Shown: positions 1 through 11,570, counted from the stretch's first letter. The stretch: DNA of 64,000 nt from Megalobrama amblycephala (GCF_018812025.1 NC_063061.1:9533589-9597588); one strand, 5' to 3'. Notes: generated by a model not told the origin, from the letters alone. Numbers and translations are program-made.

Positions 1-16
1 AACAATAACAGCAACT

Positions 17-396
17 TTAAAGGTGCTCTAAGTGATCATGGGTGGAGTAACTTCCTGTTGACGTTCGAAGTGTTGTCAAACAAAACAGAGGCTAGCTAGA
101 CCCTCCCTCCTCCTCCTCCTCCCCTCCCCTCCGTGCTTCCTGAAACAGTCATGAACGTGCATTTAAAATCATTCTTGTCGGTTATTGGCTGGAGCATGTT
201 TATTATGTTTCGTGGTCCAGGCTGCACCAGTTTGTTTTTATTGCCATTTTTGGAGCTTGTGGCGACTACAGAGACCGCGTTTTTTTACAGTGTGTTCAGG
301 GGACAGGCAGCTAGCGAATAGTGAGGAGATGTTTGCTGTATGTGACAAAAAATGTTTTGGCCTAAAAACGCGTGACATCGCTTAGAGCACCTTTAA
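17..396. mobile_element. TTAA-flanked MITE with AGGTGCTCTAAG termini
   Basis: Inverted termini AGGTGCTCTAAG (from 21) and CTTAGAGCACCT (to 392) are flanked on both sides by TTAA (17-20, 393-396). The 372-bp body has no transposase-like ORF. A TTAA target duplication is the habit of piggyBac and Kolobok transposons, so this is probably a non-autonomous derivative; the superfamily is not settled by the sequence. Confidence 0.75.
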
Positions 397-408
397 AATA
401 ACCGTTCA

Positions 409-479
409 AGACACACTCCACGCATGCATGCCACGCGCAGACAAAAAGGAAGCATTAAATGGTGAATTTCCTGTACATG
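409..479 (+). repeat. Direct repeat copy 1 (partner at 1738-1837)
   Basis: The block ACAAAAAGGAAGCATTAAAT and about 20 following bases recur almost exactly at 1799-1837, and the CA-rich sequence before it recurs at about 1742-1774. The two copies bracket 1.26 kb that contains the LINE and hAT fragments. This may be two copies of an interspersed repeat or a local duplication. Confidence 0.6.
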
Positions 480-1095
480 TGCTCCATATATTTGAATGAA
501 TATGAAGTCATGAAAAAATTTACATAATTAGCACAATGCTATTTTGTTTTAGGTAGAGTATCGCATGTCACACTATTTTCCTGATCTTCCTGATGTTGTG
601 CAGTGCAAACCTGCATGATCGTGTGGTCCTTGCAATGTGGTCTTATATTGTCCTTCTCTGCGCGATACGAGAAACGCATTATATTGTCCTTCTCTGTGCG
701 ATACAAATATTGATATGCTGGCGCCAAATATCGATATTTTAATTAATAAAATAAGGCACTCAAAATAGATTTCCCCGCTCCCATCATCACTACTTCATGG
801 CTCCTCGAGGTGGCGCTCAACACATGAATGAGTTGAAAAAGAGGTTTTTAACGGGATGGCGTACAGCAGTGCGAGTAAAATAATAGATGCCCCAGCCACG
901 TTTAAGTTCAAAGTCTGGAAAACCTGCACTTAACCTTTCCATGGGCATTTTGTTTTCATAGTTAGACAGATATTGTGATGTATCATTATAGGATTGTCTA
1001 GCAATATATTGATCATCGCATCATGATATTATCGGTATTGTGAGCCGTGTATCGTATCGTGAGGTATGCTGTGATTCCCACCCCTTCACTGGAGG
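480..1095. other. Intronic stretch with a small tandem duplication
   Basis: No gene is seen. A short duplication built on ATATTGTCCTTCTCTG occurs at about 644-706, followed by ATCGATATTTTAAT-type sequence. The stretch 940-1060 looks like degraded interspersed repeat. Confidence 0.4.
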
Positions 1096-1530
1096 ATGTC
1101 GTCAACTGTGCAAATGCAGTTTGAACTCTACTTTTCATTTCAACCAGATGATCCAACGGCAACTGCACGGATCTCAGACTGCCTGGTGGACAATTCAGCA
1201 GGGACGAAAGAACATCACCTACAGCTCAACCTAGCAAAGACAGAGCTTCACTCTGATAGTACGGCACAATTTCACCATTCAGCTAAATTCATCAACAATA
1301 ATCCCATCAGAAATCTTGGGGTGATCTTTGATGACAAACTAATCTTCAAAAACCACATTGCTCTTGGTACAATCACTGAGAGGCACAATATCACTTTCCA
1401 GAACATTTTCCTTCACAGTTCCTGGATGGTGGAATGATCTTCCCAACCCTATTAAGATTGCTGAATCCCTGATAATATTCGAGTAACACCTGAAAACCCA
1501 TCTCTTCAATCAGATCTTCCCTTTTGCTCT
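1096..1530 (+). pseudogene. L2-type LINE reverse transcriptase fragment, internally deleted
   Basis: The translation from 1096 shows blocks typical of the C-terminal half of teleost LINE-2 reverse transcriptase: FSFQPDDP, RISDCLVDNSA, HHLQLNLAKTELH, then IRNLGVIFDDKL.FKNHIA. After about 1375 the frame is lost and the sequence resumes near the usual protein end (frame shared by SFTVPGWWNDLP and KTHLFNQ), interrupted by a TAA in the IIFE*HLKTH stretch. More than a hundred codons of the RT/thumb region are missing, as are ORF1, the endonuclease and the catalytic YADD block. It is a dead 5'-truncated copy. Family assignment rests on recalled motif similarity, not a search. Confidence 0.8.
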
Positions 1531-1534
1531 CACT

Positions 1535-1705
1535 AGTGTTGTCAAAAGCACAGACCGTGATACAAAGTCAGTACTGAAATTTTAAAAATGTGATGCTTTG
1601 AGCACTGGTGATTCTTAAATACCATTGATTGGCAATTGTGTTCATGCACTCAACAGATATGTCTGTGATTGGCTACAATGATCAACGCTTCAAAAATATG
1701 TTGTA
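1535..1705 (-). mobile_element. hAT terminal fragment related to 53625-53786
   Basis: It begins TAGTGTTGTCAAAAG and contains GATTGGCTACAATGATCAAC followed by GCTTCAAAAA. The same order in inverse orientation is found at 53625-53786, ending GACAACCCTA. The two are fragments of one hAT-like family; no intact second end is visible here. Confidence 0.5.
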
Positions 1706-1737
1706 AATACTAAACAGTAACATTCAAATAACAGTTT

Positions 1738-1837
1738 AAGACCACACACCACACATGCATTCCATGCGCGGGCACACTCGCATTCTGCTTTCGGTTTTAC
1801 AAAAAGGAAGCATTAAATGGTCAATTTCCTGTACGTG
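1738..1837 (+). repeat. Direct repeat copy 2 (partner at 409-479)
   Basis: See 409-479. Identity is highest over 1799-1837, with one difference (TGAA versus TCAA) in the central part. Confidence 0.6.
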
Positions 1838-1929
1838 ACCGTCTCCCCTTCTACCTTCACATATCTGACCACTCCCTGAACTGTGACCATAGGGCAGAGA
1901 GGAAAAGAGAAAGGAGATAGATAGCACAC

Positions 1930-1932
<3 letters not shown>

Positions 1933-1962
<30 letters not shown>
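1933..1962 (+). repeat. (GA)n microsatellite
   Basis: An uninterrupted GA dinucleotide run of about 15 units within an otherwise unremarkable intron stretch (1840-2400). Confidence 0.95.
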
Positions 1963-1964
<2 letters not shown>

Positions 1965-2404
1965 ACTGCAGCTCTTTCAAAGGTGAACTCTATCTGCGCT
2001 GCTGCTATAGTGAGCAGAGGCGGGTAATAAAGAATGCCGGGCCTGACAAGGAAGGTCTGGGCGCAGGTGTTAAATCAGGCAGTGCGGAGGGCAGCCGTAT
2101 GCACAGGCTGATTTATGGGCCCTTCCAACCCGTGTGTTTTAAACGTGACCTTGCGTATACACTAACCCTGACCCGCTTCTTCACCGGCCCATTTTACCAT
2201 GCGCTTCTGCTCAAATACACACGCTTTCATTCCCATGCAATACCGTACATAGGGATGTGTCAGTGCGTGATGCCACGTATGTATAGGTTTATGACTCCGG
2301 TGTCCTTCAGCTGCTGAGGATGCGTGCAGTGGAGTTAGTCGAGAAGGTGTGAGTTGAACACAACGTACATGAATTATATGCACTTAATGCTATGAAGACC
2401 TGAT

Positions 2405-3105
2405 TCATATGTTGCTTGATGCATCTCAGAGTGTTGGTGATGTGCTGAAAAATGTGTATGTGCAAGGCATTTCAGATTGATTCACGTTATTTGATGCATC
2501 TGTGTTTGTGACATGCTGAAATGCATGTTAGTGCAAGGCTTTATGAATCAGTGGATGTTTGTGACATGCAGTAAAAAATGTGTATGTGTGAGATTTCCAA
2601 CAAGTCACATTAATTGATGCACCTCAATGTACTGAAAAACTTGTGTTTATGAGCAAGATATCCCAGACCAATTCACGGTACTTGAGGAATGAGTGCATGT
2701 TTGTGACATGCTGATAGATGCATTAGTGAAAGATATTTCAGACCATTTCATGTTACTTTATGCATCACTGGATGATTGCAATGCAGTAAAAAAATGCGTG
2801 TGGATACTTGCAAGAGATTTCAGACCATATACATTACTTGTTGCATCTCGGAGTGCATTTCATGTAATGAAATAACTAAGCATTTCAGACCATTTCACAT
2901 TACGTTAAGCATCACAAAGTTTGCAACATGCAGTATAAAAAATGCATTTGTATGCGTGGAAAATTTCAGATGATTCAGATGATTTGATTACCTGGGGTGT
3001 TTTTGAAAACGGTTATGTATAATTCAATTTAGAGTGATTCAAGTTATTTAATGCATCTATGGGTGTTTGTGACATGCTGACAAATTGTGTGTGTGCAAAT
3101 TTGCC
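2405..3105 (+). repeat. Degenerate minisatellite, about 75-95-bp unit (left part)
   Basis: Diverged units recur about eight to ten times. They are marked by GATGCATCTC, then TTTGTGACATGCTGAAAAA, then a GTGTGTGCAAGA-like tract, then TTTCAGACCATTTCAC and TTACTT. Unit lengths vary by indels. The array stops near 3105 and resumes at 4975 with the same consensus, so the 1.9 kb between was inserted. ORFs across it are chance. Confidence 0.75.
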
Positions 3106-3826
3106 CCTATTTGGGTGTGAGCAAAAACATGCTATTTTTGTGTGTGTCCCTTTAAATGCAAATGAGCTGCTGCTTCCGGCCCCCTTTCCAGAAGAGGGCG
3201 GAGCTTTAACAGCTTACGCTTCGGTTGCTCAACAACAACAAAGCTGGAGAATCTCACGCAGCCAAAATGACGATTGTCAGTAACGGCGTTCAATTGTTCA
3301 AACCGGATTTATGTAGTTGCTGTGGAGTTGATTCAACTCATCAAATAGCATGTGCCATTGTGTTAATCTTTTGTGCAAATCCAGCACTGAATTGACCCTC
3401 GTTTGTGAAGCAGTCCGGCGTAAAATGATGGCATAGTAACAAAACTCTACTACAACAACTCTTCCTCTTCTCTAAAGCAGCCCAACATGGCCTCACCCCT
3501 TTTGTTGCGTGTTCTCGGGGGCAGGGTTTATGTAAATTTTAGGATTTGTGATGTCACTAATCCAGCAAGAAACTCGTTGTAGTCCCTACCAGCCGTTTGT
3601 TGTAGTCCTTAAAAAGCGATTTCTGTAAAAGAAAATATCTCCCTTTGCATTGAACTTTGAGTGTCGTAACTTTGCAGATGTTGTTTATGCTCAAACAGCA
3701 ACATTACACACTAACTAAAAATGAAATCATAATCAAGGACCCTTTTAAAATACATTTATTTCATATTAAGTATAATAACATATTTATTGACATATCACTT
3801 AAGACTTACTAGTATAAAATTATAAT
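3106..3826. repeat. Interspersed repeat fragments interrupting the minisatellite
   Basis: It contains a GC-rich piece (AAATGCAAATGAGCTGCTGC followed by GAGGGCGGAGCTTT) and a later piece (TTGTAGTCC twice around 3580-3610, then AAAAAGCGATTTCTGTAAAA), both typical in style of cyprinid DNA transposon debris. No ORF of interest and no clear termini. Confidence 0.45.
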
Positions 3827-4605
3827 TATAAAACGGCCCTTGATTCTGATTGGTTGAGCCGCGTTCGAAACCATTGTAAAATTCATGAAAACATACAGCT
3901 GACCGCATTACATAAGTATCGCTGCGCCACTGAGTGTGTCTGTCTTAGCAACCACTCTTAGAAACGTAAACGTATGTTTGTTCTCAATTGATTTTGTTCA
4001 TTAAAGCTTACTGTATTATGTATTGTGAGTATTGTGAGAGAGCTATCGAGTGACCCAGTGTATTACCTGCATTCAGATTTAGCATTTTCTTTCAGGTCAG
4101 TCCTATGTTCATAACAAAAAATCTGTTTGAATGTCCACTGTGATCCTGTCCTTTTAACATTTAATGGGTTTTCCCATACCCTGCTGACACTGACAGCACT
4201 AATCAAGTAAAGCATCTGTCATTTGCGTCTTGTTCCATGTTCACAAGTTTGAATATAAAAGTATTTGCGCCTGAGTGACTCGCTCATAAAGATAATCTTT
4301 GCCACCATCTAGTGGCCGAATAAATGTAGCTTCTATTGCTGTTCACGGTCAGGGACTATTTTTTCCAGCAGAGGAAGGCTTTTAATGATTTTACTTGATA
4401 AAATTTGCATTGATACATATTTTTTGCCTTTTAATATTTGTATTGTGTGGTAACCGTTTTATAAAAGCACTAAGCCCCAAGAAGCTGTGGTTTACAGAGA
4501 ATTTATAACAGCTAGGGGGGTTTTAGGCACTCCGCTAACAACGCCCCTGAGCTGTTATAAATTCACTGTAAACCACAGCTTCTTGGGGCTTAGTGCTTTA
4601 TTAAA
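3827..4605 (+). mobile_element. Interspersed repeat family A, copy 1, ending in a strong hairpin
   Basis: The order GATTCTGATTGGT, AGCAACCACTCTTAGAAACG, TTAAAGCTTACTGTATTATG, CTGCATTCAGATTTAGCA, TTCAGGTCAGTC, GGGTTTTCCC recurs in inverse orientation at 42384-42905, so this is one family with two copies. The right end holds arms 4464-4514 and 4549-4600 that pair almost perfectly (AGCACTAAGCCCCAAGAAGC) around a loop of about 35 bases. The family name is not known to me. Confidence 0.7.
4464..4600. repeat. Foldback hairpin with arms of about 50 bp
   Basis: The left arm reads AAGCACTAAGCCCCAAGAAG and continues through GGTTTACAG; the right arm is its reverse complement ending at about 4600. Inner extension AATTTATAACAGCT pairs with AGCTGTTATAAATT. 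The DNA or RNA could form a long stem. Confidence 0.85.
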
Positions 4606-4974
4606 CATTGTTTGGAGTATTTTTTATTCCACAATGCACATTTCTTAATATTATGCCTAAAAAGTCTGTATTATCTTTGTTGTATAATATCAGTCTTTAA
4701 ATTAAAGATATTTAAAGTGTACCAAATGTATACTTGCAATAGTTCCACTTTAGCACAATCAAATATACTTCAGCATATCTTTAGTTGGACCTCAGCACTA
4801 TTTTCGCACAATTAAAGTGCATTAAGTACAAAATGAGTTTTAGACTTTTAAGTATACCAGTTTAGTATACCAAAAGTACAATTTCAGGGTATTTTTATAT
4901 AGCATATAAATATGTAAATATGAACGTATTTCAAATACATTTTAGTTTTTTTTTTTTTTTTTTCCACTAGCGGT
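4606..4974. other. AT-rich stretch ending in poly-T
   Basis: No gene or named element is recognised. A T tract occurs at 4948-4963, just before the minisatellite resumes. Confidence 0.5.
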
Positions 4975-5175
4975 TACTTGATGCATCTCTGGGTGTATGT
5001 GACATGCTGAAAAACGTGTGTTTGTTTAAGACACTTCAGAGCAATTCACATTAGCTAATACCTCTGTGGCAGTCCAACTTGCTAAAAGAAAATGTAGAGA
5101 TGCATAAAACATTCTGAACTGATTAACATCATTTGATGCATCTCTGTGATGCAGCAAAAAATGCAAGTAAGAGAG
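4975..5175 (+). repeat. Degenerate minisatellite, right part
   Basis: Two to three further units of the 2405-3105 array (TTGATGCATCTCTGGGTG, TGTGACATGCTGAAAAA, ATTTGATGCATCTCTGTGA). They support the view that 3106-4974 was inserted into one array. Confidence 0.7.
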
Positions 5176-5902
5176 TGTTTATGCAGCAAGCTTGCATAGT
5201 CTAGTGTCTCCCACATTGCAGACTAGGACACAGAGATAAGCGATTGTACGCCAGATCAGATAAAGTTAACACCAGATAACTCCACTTCATATGTTTCGCT
5301 GTACAGCTGTACCAAACGCATCAGTCCTCTTTTAGAGTTATTAAACTCTAAGCTATGTCTATTCAGAGAGCTCTCCTCATCCAAACGGCTCAACACACTC
5401 TGAATATCAAAGAGGCACCATACACCCTGCGCAGGGGCGACTGAAGGAAACTTTGAGGGGAAAATTAATGAGCTGAAATGGTTACGAGAGATATTAGCAC
5501 GGTCGTGCAAGCATCCCGGGATGCACATTTGCCAAAAATGCACTTGCGCGCACACACCCTTACTTTTCCCATGTGTAGCCGGTGTGCGTTATGAGCTGCA
5601 CGGGGCTCGTAAAAGGTGGGTCGTGTCTGCGGTTGGGTTTTTTGGGCTGGGTTTTACGGCAGGTGAGGGTGCGCAAACAGCTCTCTTCTGACTCGCGGTC
5701 TGCGCCCATGCCAGCATGCCTGGTGCCAGTCTGGCAAATCACTGGTGTTGAGGGTACTTCTTTCTGCAGAGTGGTCAATTTACAAAACATACACTCACAG
5801 CATGCAAACTGTAGGTACTCATTTATAGTAATCCACAAACAACATCCAAATATGCTGATTTCAAATCACTGCACATAATTCCAAGAGTCTAGACTCTTTC
5901 AC
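5176..5902. other. Unique-looking intronic block
   Basis: Balanced composition with no repeat signature I recognise. Overlapping ORFs on both strands (5256-5878) carry no recognisable domain and are treated as chance. Confidence 0.4.
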
Positions 5903-6660
5903 CAAAATAATAGGGGTGTAATGGTACATGTAATCGCCCCGAACCGTCACGGTACACGGGCATCGCGGTTCGGTGCATACAGTCAGACGACGAATACAGT
6001 CAGTCACAGGCGATCCACACTCCAATCCAGAAGGGGGCGCTCGCGGTAATGCATTGTAGCCTACCCACTTTTAACCAGCATTAACCACCAATAATCACAA
6101 TAAATTCTGTCCATTTTATCATGAAATTCAAACAATAAATGCCGTTTTGACGCTTTTTGATGTGGCGTAACAGACGCCTCAGTTCAAATGGCAGCGCGGA
6201 GCGCGATGAACGCGATCATCCCTTCATCTTCACTGCTAGTTACAGAATGAACATGAATGAACATCTGAAGGCAACAACTTACTGAATTGTATCATATCTC
6301 ATCGCTCAATCCTTGTTTCAACCAGGAAAAGACGTCAATAAAACAGCTTGTAAACAATGTCACATAGCATTACATTTACCTCAGTAAAGTCATTCAGTGT
6401 CCACAGCTTGTTAGTTTGCTAGAGAAATTAACTCTTTAGCTAAATATATGCACTATTAGCCTATATTAATTATATTTTACTTAACCTGTTAGTGATGTCT
6501 TTATTATTTAATGTATTTTTGAAAACATTATGACAGCCACTGAGTAAATGATTATATTTCAACAACAAATTGGAGAAACAAATTTTTATTTAATTAGTAG
6601 TTAATGCAAAAATTGCCTTAAATTTATGCATTTGAGCAATGATGATTATATTGATATAAT

Positions 6661-6743
<83 letters not shown>

Positions 6744-7017
6744 ATTATACTGATTATATTGATATTGATATAAATAGCAACTGAATTTAATAGTTTGGGC
6801 TCTGTTGTTAATTGTAACCCATAATATTACAGTAATGTGCAAGTAAGTGTGTATACAGTTTACAGCATTAGCTGAGATGAAAAAAATGTAATTATAATTG
6901 AATTAAATTTAAAGACAGTTTGTTCAGTAAACCACTGTTTAGTAAAAAATGAAAAAAGATGTTTTGTTTTTTCATGCTGCCATCATTTTTGTGCACCGTT
7001 ACACCCTTACAAAATAA
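5903..7017. mobile_element. hAT-type non-autonomous element with 8-bp target duplication
   Basis: The element occupies 5911-7009, with termini TAGGGGTGTAATGGTACA and an imperfect inverse ending GTGCACCGTTACACCCTTA. The flanking octamer CAAAATAA is exactly repeated at 5903-5910 and 7010-7017. Eight-base duplications and TAGGG-like termini are hAT hallmarks. No transposase ORF is present. It contains the (TA)n run at 6664-6741. Confidence 0.9.
6664..6741. repeat. (TA)n microsatellite inside the hAT element
   Basis: About 39 uninterrupted AT units. The YIYIYI ORF over it is an artefact. Confidence 0.97.
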
Positions 7018-7778
7018 CATAACTTCCTTCACTTCTGAAATGACGTTCCTTTTTTACAGAGGTCACTTCAATCAATGTTCGACGAACAGTTGATTAGCCA
7101 TTTAGATGTTTTAGCAAATTCACAAGTATCCTGTTTGACTCTGAAATACATCATACTATGCAAGTACAAGGACTTGTGAATGTTGTTTCATGTTGAAAAA
7201 TATAAAATGTGCATCAAGCATCACAAGTGTATGTTTGATATCAACCACGCCTTTTGCCCTGCTCCCTATAGTCCCATGATCCCATGACAAACTCCTGCCA
7301 TTGGTTGAATCAGAAGTTCACACTCATGAGTGTTCTCAATAATTAGCTACAGATCTGACTCAAAATAATGTTTTTCTTGCTATTGTGTTATGAATTCTTA
7401 TCTGAAGAAAAACATTCACATTGATAAGGCTCCATAGTAACAGCAGCAAGTGTATGAAATGTATTGCGCAATGAATTTGCTGATACTGGCTTTGCAAAGG
7501 TTAACTACGACATGGCAGACAAAGTAAATAAAGTTATTTATTATAAACAGAGTGGTGTTACTTTTTAAGTGATCAGACCTGAATATCACAGAGGCGGTGG
7601 GCAACTAACATTATCACACTATAAACCTCCTAGCAACGCTCTAGAAACTAGAGACGCACCGGTTGACCGGCCATAAATCGGAAATATTATGAAATTCATT
7701 CTGTCTGCCGTTTTTGTTTTGTGCAGGTTTGTCGGACTTGTCAAGAGTTGTAGAGAGTCGACTTTGCCAGTTCGATTC
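7018..7778. other. Intronic stretch without recognisable features
   Basis: AT-rich and mostly unique. A short degraded repeat is possible near 7620-7720. No coding signal. Confidence 0.4.
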
Positions 7779-7985
7779 TCAATACCCTCAATACCCAAGA
7801 CTGAGGTGCCCCTGAGGAAGGCACCTAACCCCCAATCACTCTTCAGGAGCAGCAACAAATAGCTGCCCACTGCTCTGGGTGTATGTGTTCACTGCTCACT
7901 GCTCCTAATATGTGTGCACTAACTTGGATGGGTTGGAGAAGACAAATTCCAAGTATGGGTTACCATACTTGGCCTTCACTTCACA
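7779..7985 (+). mobile_element. SINE-like fragment (V-SINE/DANA-type core)
   Basis: Contains GAGGAAGGCACCTAACCCCC, then GCTGCCCACTGCTCTGGGTG, TGTGTTCACTGCT, and the tail AATTCCAAGTATGGGTTACC. This order resembles the conserved core and tail of tRNA-derived fish SINEs. The tRNA-like head with A and B boxes is not evident, so it is probably 5'-truncated. Confidence 0.55.
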
Positions 7986-8246
7986 AATCTAAAGTCTAAA
8001 TCTATTCAGTTTTTGCTTTAAATCTTGAAATTATACAATCTAATTTAAATCAAACACAACTGTTCATTCTACGTGTGTAGCATCTTTGTTTGGATCAAAC
8101 CAAGAAAGTAAATAAATCTGCAACCGTTCTCGGAATCAGCCAATTTGCTTGTTAAAAAAAAAAAAAAAAAAAAAAAGGAATCCGTGCATCCCTTCTAGAA
8201 ACCATACGCAACACCCCAACACCCTAACATCATGGCAGCAACTTTT

Positions 8247-8645
8247 CACTCTAAAAAAAATGCTGGGTTAAAAACAACCCAAGTTGGGTTGAAAAAGGAC
8301 AAACCCAGTGATTGGGTTGTTTTAACCCAGCTGTTGGGTAGTTTTATTTAACTTAATTATTGTTTAAAAAATACTGTATTGCTTGTTTAAAATGAACCCA
8401 AATATTTTGGAAATGAACATTTATTAATAAGTTAAATGAATAATAATTAAACATTTAATAATAATAATAATAAATAAACATTTACAATAATAATAATAAA
8501 TAAACACTGAATAATAAATAAACATTTATTAAATTGCTTATTAATAAAAGTTCACCTTTTGATTATTATTGTTGCCTCTAGTAATTATGTGTCTGATTTT
8601 TAATTTCCAACCTATTTTGGGTTCATTTTAAGCCAGCCATATAGT
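8247..8645 (+). mobile_element. Foldback MITE family C, partial copy
   Basis: Begins CACTCTAAAAAAAATGCTGG, with the internally palindromic AACAACCCAAGTTGGGTTG and AACCCAGTGATTGGGTTGTT, and ends in GGGTTCATTTTAAG-type sequence. The adjoining copy at 8679-9234 repeats the whole order. A TAA-rich expansion lies at 8455-8520. Confidence 0.75.
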
Positions 8646-8678
8646 CATTTTTAAACAATAGTTGATTATATATATACA

Positions 8679-9231
8679 CACTCTAAAAAATGCTGGGCTA
8701 AAAACAACCCAAGTTGGGTTGAAAATGGACAAACCCAGCAATTGGGTTGTTTTAACCCAGTGGTAGGGTTAAATGTTTGCCCAACCTGCTGGGTAGTTTT
8801 ATTTAACTCAACTATTGTTTAAAAATGACTGTATTGCTTAATTAAAATGAACCCAAAGTATGTTGGAAATGAACATTTATTAATGTTCAATGAATAATTA
8901 TTAAACAATAAACATTTATTAAATTGCTTATTAATACATTTATATTAATAAACTATTAAATTTATATTAATAAAATATTAAAGCTTATTAATAAACATTC
9001 ATTAAACATTCAACATTTGCCTCTAATTGCATCTGGTTTTTAATTTCCCAACTATTTTGGGTTCATTTTAAGCTAGCCATATAGCAATTTTTAAACAATA
9101 GTTGGTTTAAATAAAACTACCCAGCAGGTTGGGCAAACATTTAACCCAACCGCTGGGTTAAAACAACCCAATCGCTGGGTTTGTCCATTTTCAACCCAAC
9201 TTGGGTTGTTTTTAACCCAGCATTTTTTAGA

Positions 9232-9234
<3 letters not shown>
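8679..9234. mobile_element. Foldback MITE family C, complete copy
   Basis: Starts CACTCTAAAAAATGCTGGGC and ends with the reverse complement CATTTTTTAGAGTG. Arms of more than 150 bp (8679-8840 and 9070-9234) share CCAGCAGGTTGGGCAAACAT in inverse orientation around an AT-rich centre. No ORF. It is a self-complementary non-autonomous DNA element next to a (TA)n run. Confidence 0.85.

Positions 9235-9271
<37 letters not shown>
9235..9271. repeat. (TA)n microsatellite abutting the foldback element
   Basis: TA dinucleotide run directly following the terminus AGAGTG. Confidence 0.95.
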
Positions 9272-9273
<2 letters not shown>

Positions 9274-9589
9274 CAAGTTAGCCATAATTATTTTTTTGCA
9301 TTAAGACATTCATAACTTTTTTACATTTTTTTTTTTTTATTACACCCAACTAACTGCTAGTTGGTCATAAAACATACAACTAGTTGGACACTCTTAACAT
9401 AACGGCTGTTTATGCAACTGGCCCCAGATGATGACATACTTCAAAAATCAAGTTAAAGCAAGCAAAATGTATGCAATAGATTTTGGTCGACTGTTTTGGC
9501 CTATCCCATGATGTCACAATTGAATACGTCCATTTCCAGCATTTCTGTTCAGGGTAAATGAGGAGAGATGGTGTGTCATAAACACTAAT
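9272..9589. other. Short intronic stretch
   Basis: Possible degraded repeat; nothing else seen. Confidence 0.4.
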
Positions 9590-10125
9590 GATGATGCAAT
9601 TCAATCATGAGTCATTTATTGATTGAACTGATGGATTTATATGTGGCTGATGGGCGTCCAATCAATGGACCTGGGGCTCTTCTTAAATGGATGGAGGTTA
9701 ACACAGCCCTATTACCTGCCGCTTGATTCCAGTGTGTTTTTATTACATGCAAAGCCATCATTCACGTACATACGCGTCTAGAGATACATTCCCTCGATGC
9801 TCCCTCTCTCACACACACACACACACCATTATCACCTTTAACATTCCTAACCACACGTCACACCAGCTGCGTCGTCCCAATGACAGTATCAGCCCGAGCT
9901 TTCAACAGCTCCGCCAGCAAATAATTAAAGACCATTATTTACCTTCCTCGAGATGAACAGCTATCTCGCGCCTTTCCGTATTCCACCTTTCCTCCCCCAC
10001 TCGTTCTCTTTCTCTCTTATTCTGGTCTCCCCCTGTAGTGACACGTCCATGTCAGCTCCAATAAATCATCCCAATTTGTCCCTTCTCCGCCAACATGAGC
10101 TTTAATCTTCATTTACGACTCAGGA
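9590..10125. promoter_or_regulatory. Candidate conserved non-coding element block
   Basis: Repeat-free and of mixed composition apart from a short CA run near 9811-9828. It carries several AT-rich homeodomain-type cores (CAAATAATTAAAGACC, CCAATAAATCATCCC, TTTATTGATTGAAC). It lies in the first intron of a developmental regulator. Conservation is inferred from composition and position only; nothing was aligned. Confidence 0.35.
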
Positions 10126-11570
10126 AAAAAGGTTTGTTTGTCCGAATCCTCTGATAAAACACTTAAGTAACATGTTTTTTTATTATTATTACTGTCATTT
10201 GGATGTACCGCACATATTTTCAGCCAAACGTAGAATGTGATAAGAGAATAAAGTGTGAAGAGCATAAAGGGGAAAAATGTTAAAACGTGGTGAATACAAA
10301 GTGGGAGCGTTATTGTGACACTTGAATAGAAAATTACACTGAATTCATACACTGAGTCTAGTATGAGGACTTAAAGTATGTCTAAAGAACATACAGGTCA
10401 TCAAAACAGATATACAGCTAGATTTGAACTGAAAAAGCATGCTAAAAATGGTCGAAATCACCTTCAGAACCCAAAGTGATTGCATTGGCTAAGACAACTT
10501 TTATTGGTACCCAGTGCCTGACTGGAAATGGTAGAAAATCATTTTATAATACTAGTTTAGCATATCGCTAACTGGTTAAAAAGCTCCTTTAATTAGCTAG
10601 ATCATCATATCACGATAACGTGCTACACACATGTAGAATCAAAGATCATTAGATCAGCTTTTCAACAAGCTGAGGTAAAAAAGCTACTAATTATGAAGAA
10701 GGTACACAGTGTCAAACACAAATACAAAACACAATCACGGTAACACTAAAATAACGCAATAAACATTAAGTTAACAACATAACTCAATGTACGTAACTGA
10801 TAACAACATAAGAAGAAGAAACATAATTATTTAAAAGAACCACCATCAAATGAGAATTGGGAACGTCAACTTACGTTTTCTCACTGAGAATTATATGATT
10901 ATAAGTACATTTTTAGTATTTTACTGTAAAATTAGATGAAATGTCCCGTTAGATTTATTACAGTTTTTCACCAGTTTATAGTAAAGGAACTTTCCATTAA
11001 CCAATTAACAGGTTTTTACCATAGCATTTTTATAGTCTTTAACCATTAAAATAAAAAACAATAATTTTTTTACAGTGCATGACAACAGAATGCATGACCG
11101 AATGTTAGCTTAACAGGCTAGTCGATTAGTATTCTAACAGACAAAAATGAAAGTGAAACGTTTAACTAGATCATTTGTTGTTTCGACTGTGATATGGGTT
11201 CGATTGTCTTACTTTCATGGGTATATGTATATATAATGATATGGTTGAGATTTCCAATCAGGCACAGAATAGAACACCCAAAACAACATCTTTCAGCCAA
11301 TGGAAACTGCATACTGCTAAATCCAGCAAATTAAATGTACACAAAATTTCTGAATTAAAATGAACGCTTTAATATCATGTCTACAGAAACAAAAATGTAG
11401 AAATTGGCTATGAAATTGGAAATTACCAAATATTAGAGAATCAATTGGTGTGGGCGATCATTGGTCAGTCATCAATGACAACAGAGCAAGAGGCTAAATG
11501 TCAAATGACCTGGTGCTCATTTCCCTCCATATCCTTTGCTGAAATCTGTCAACTCCTTCTAATTAATTTT
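10126..11570. other. AT-rich intronic stretch
   Basis: No gene. The part 10900-11070 has the T-rich/ACAGT style of degraded short DNA transposons (TTTTTTTACAGTGCATG at 11064). The rest is featureless to my eye. Confidence 0.4.

Noticed and set aside
6624..6842. ORF with repeated IY residues
   Set aside because: Translation of a (TA)n microsatellite.
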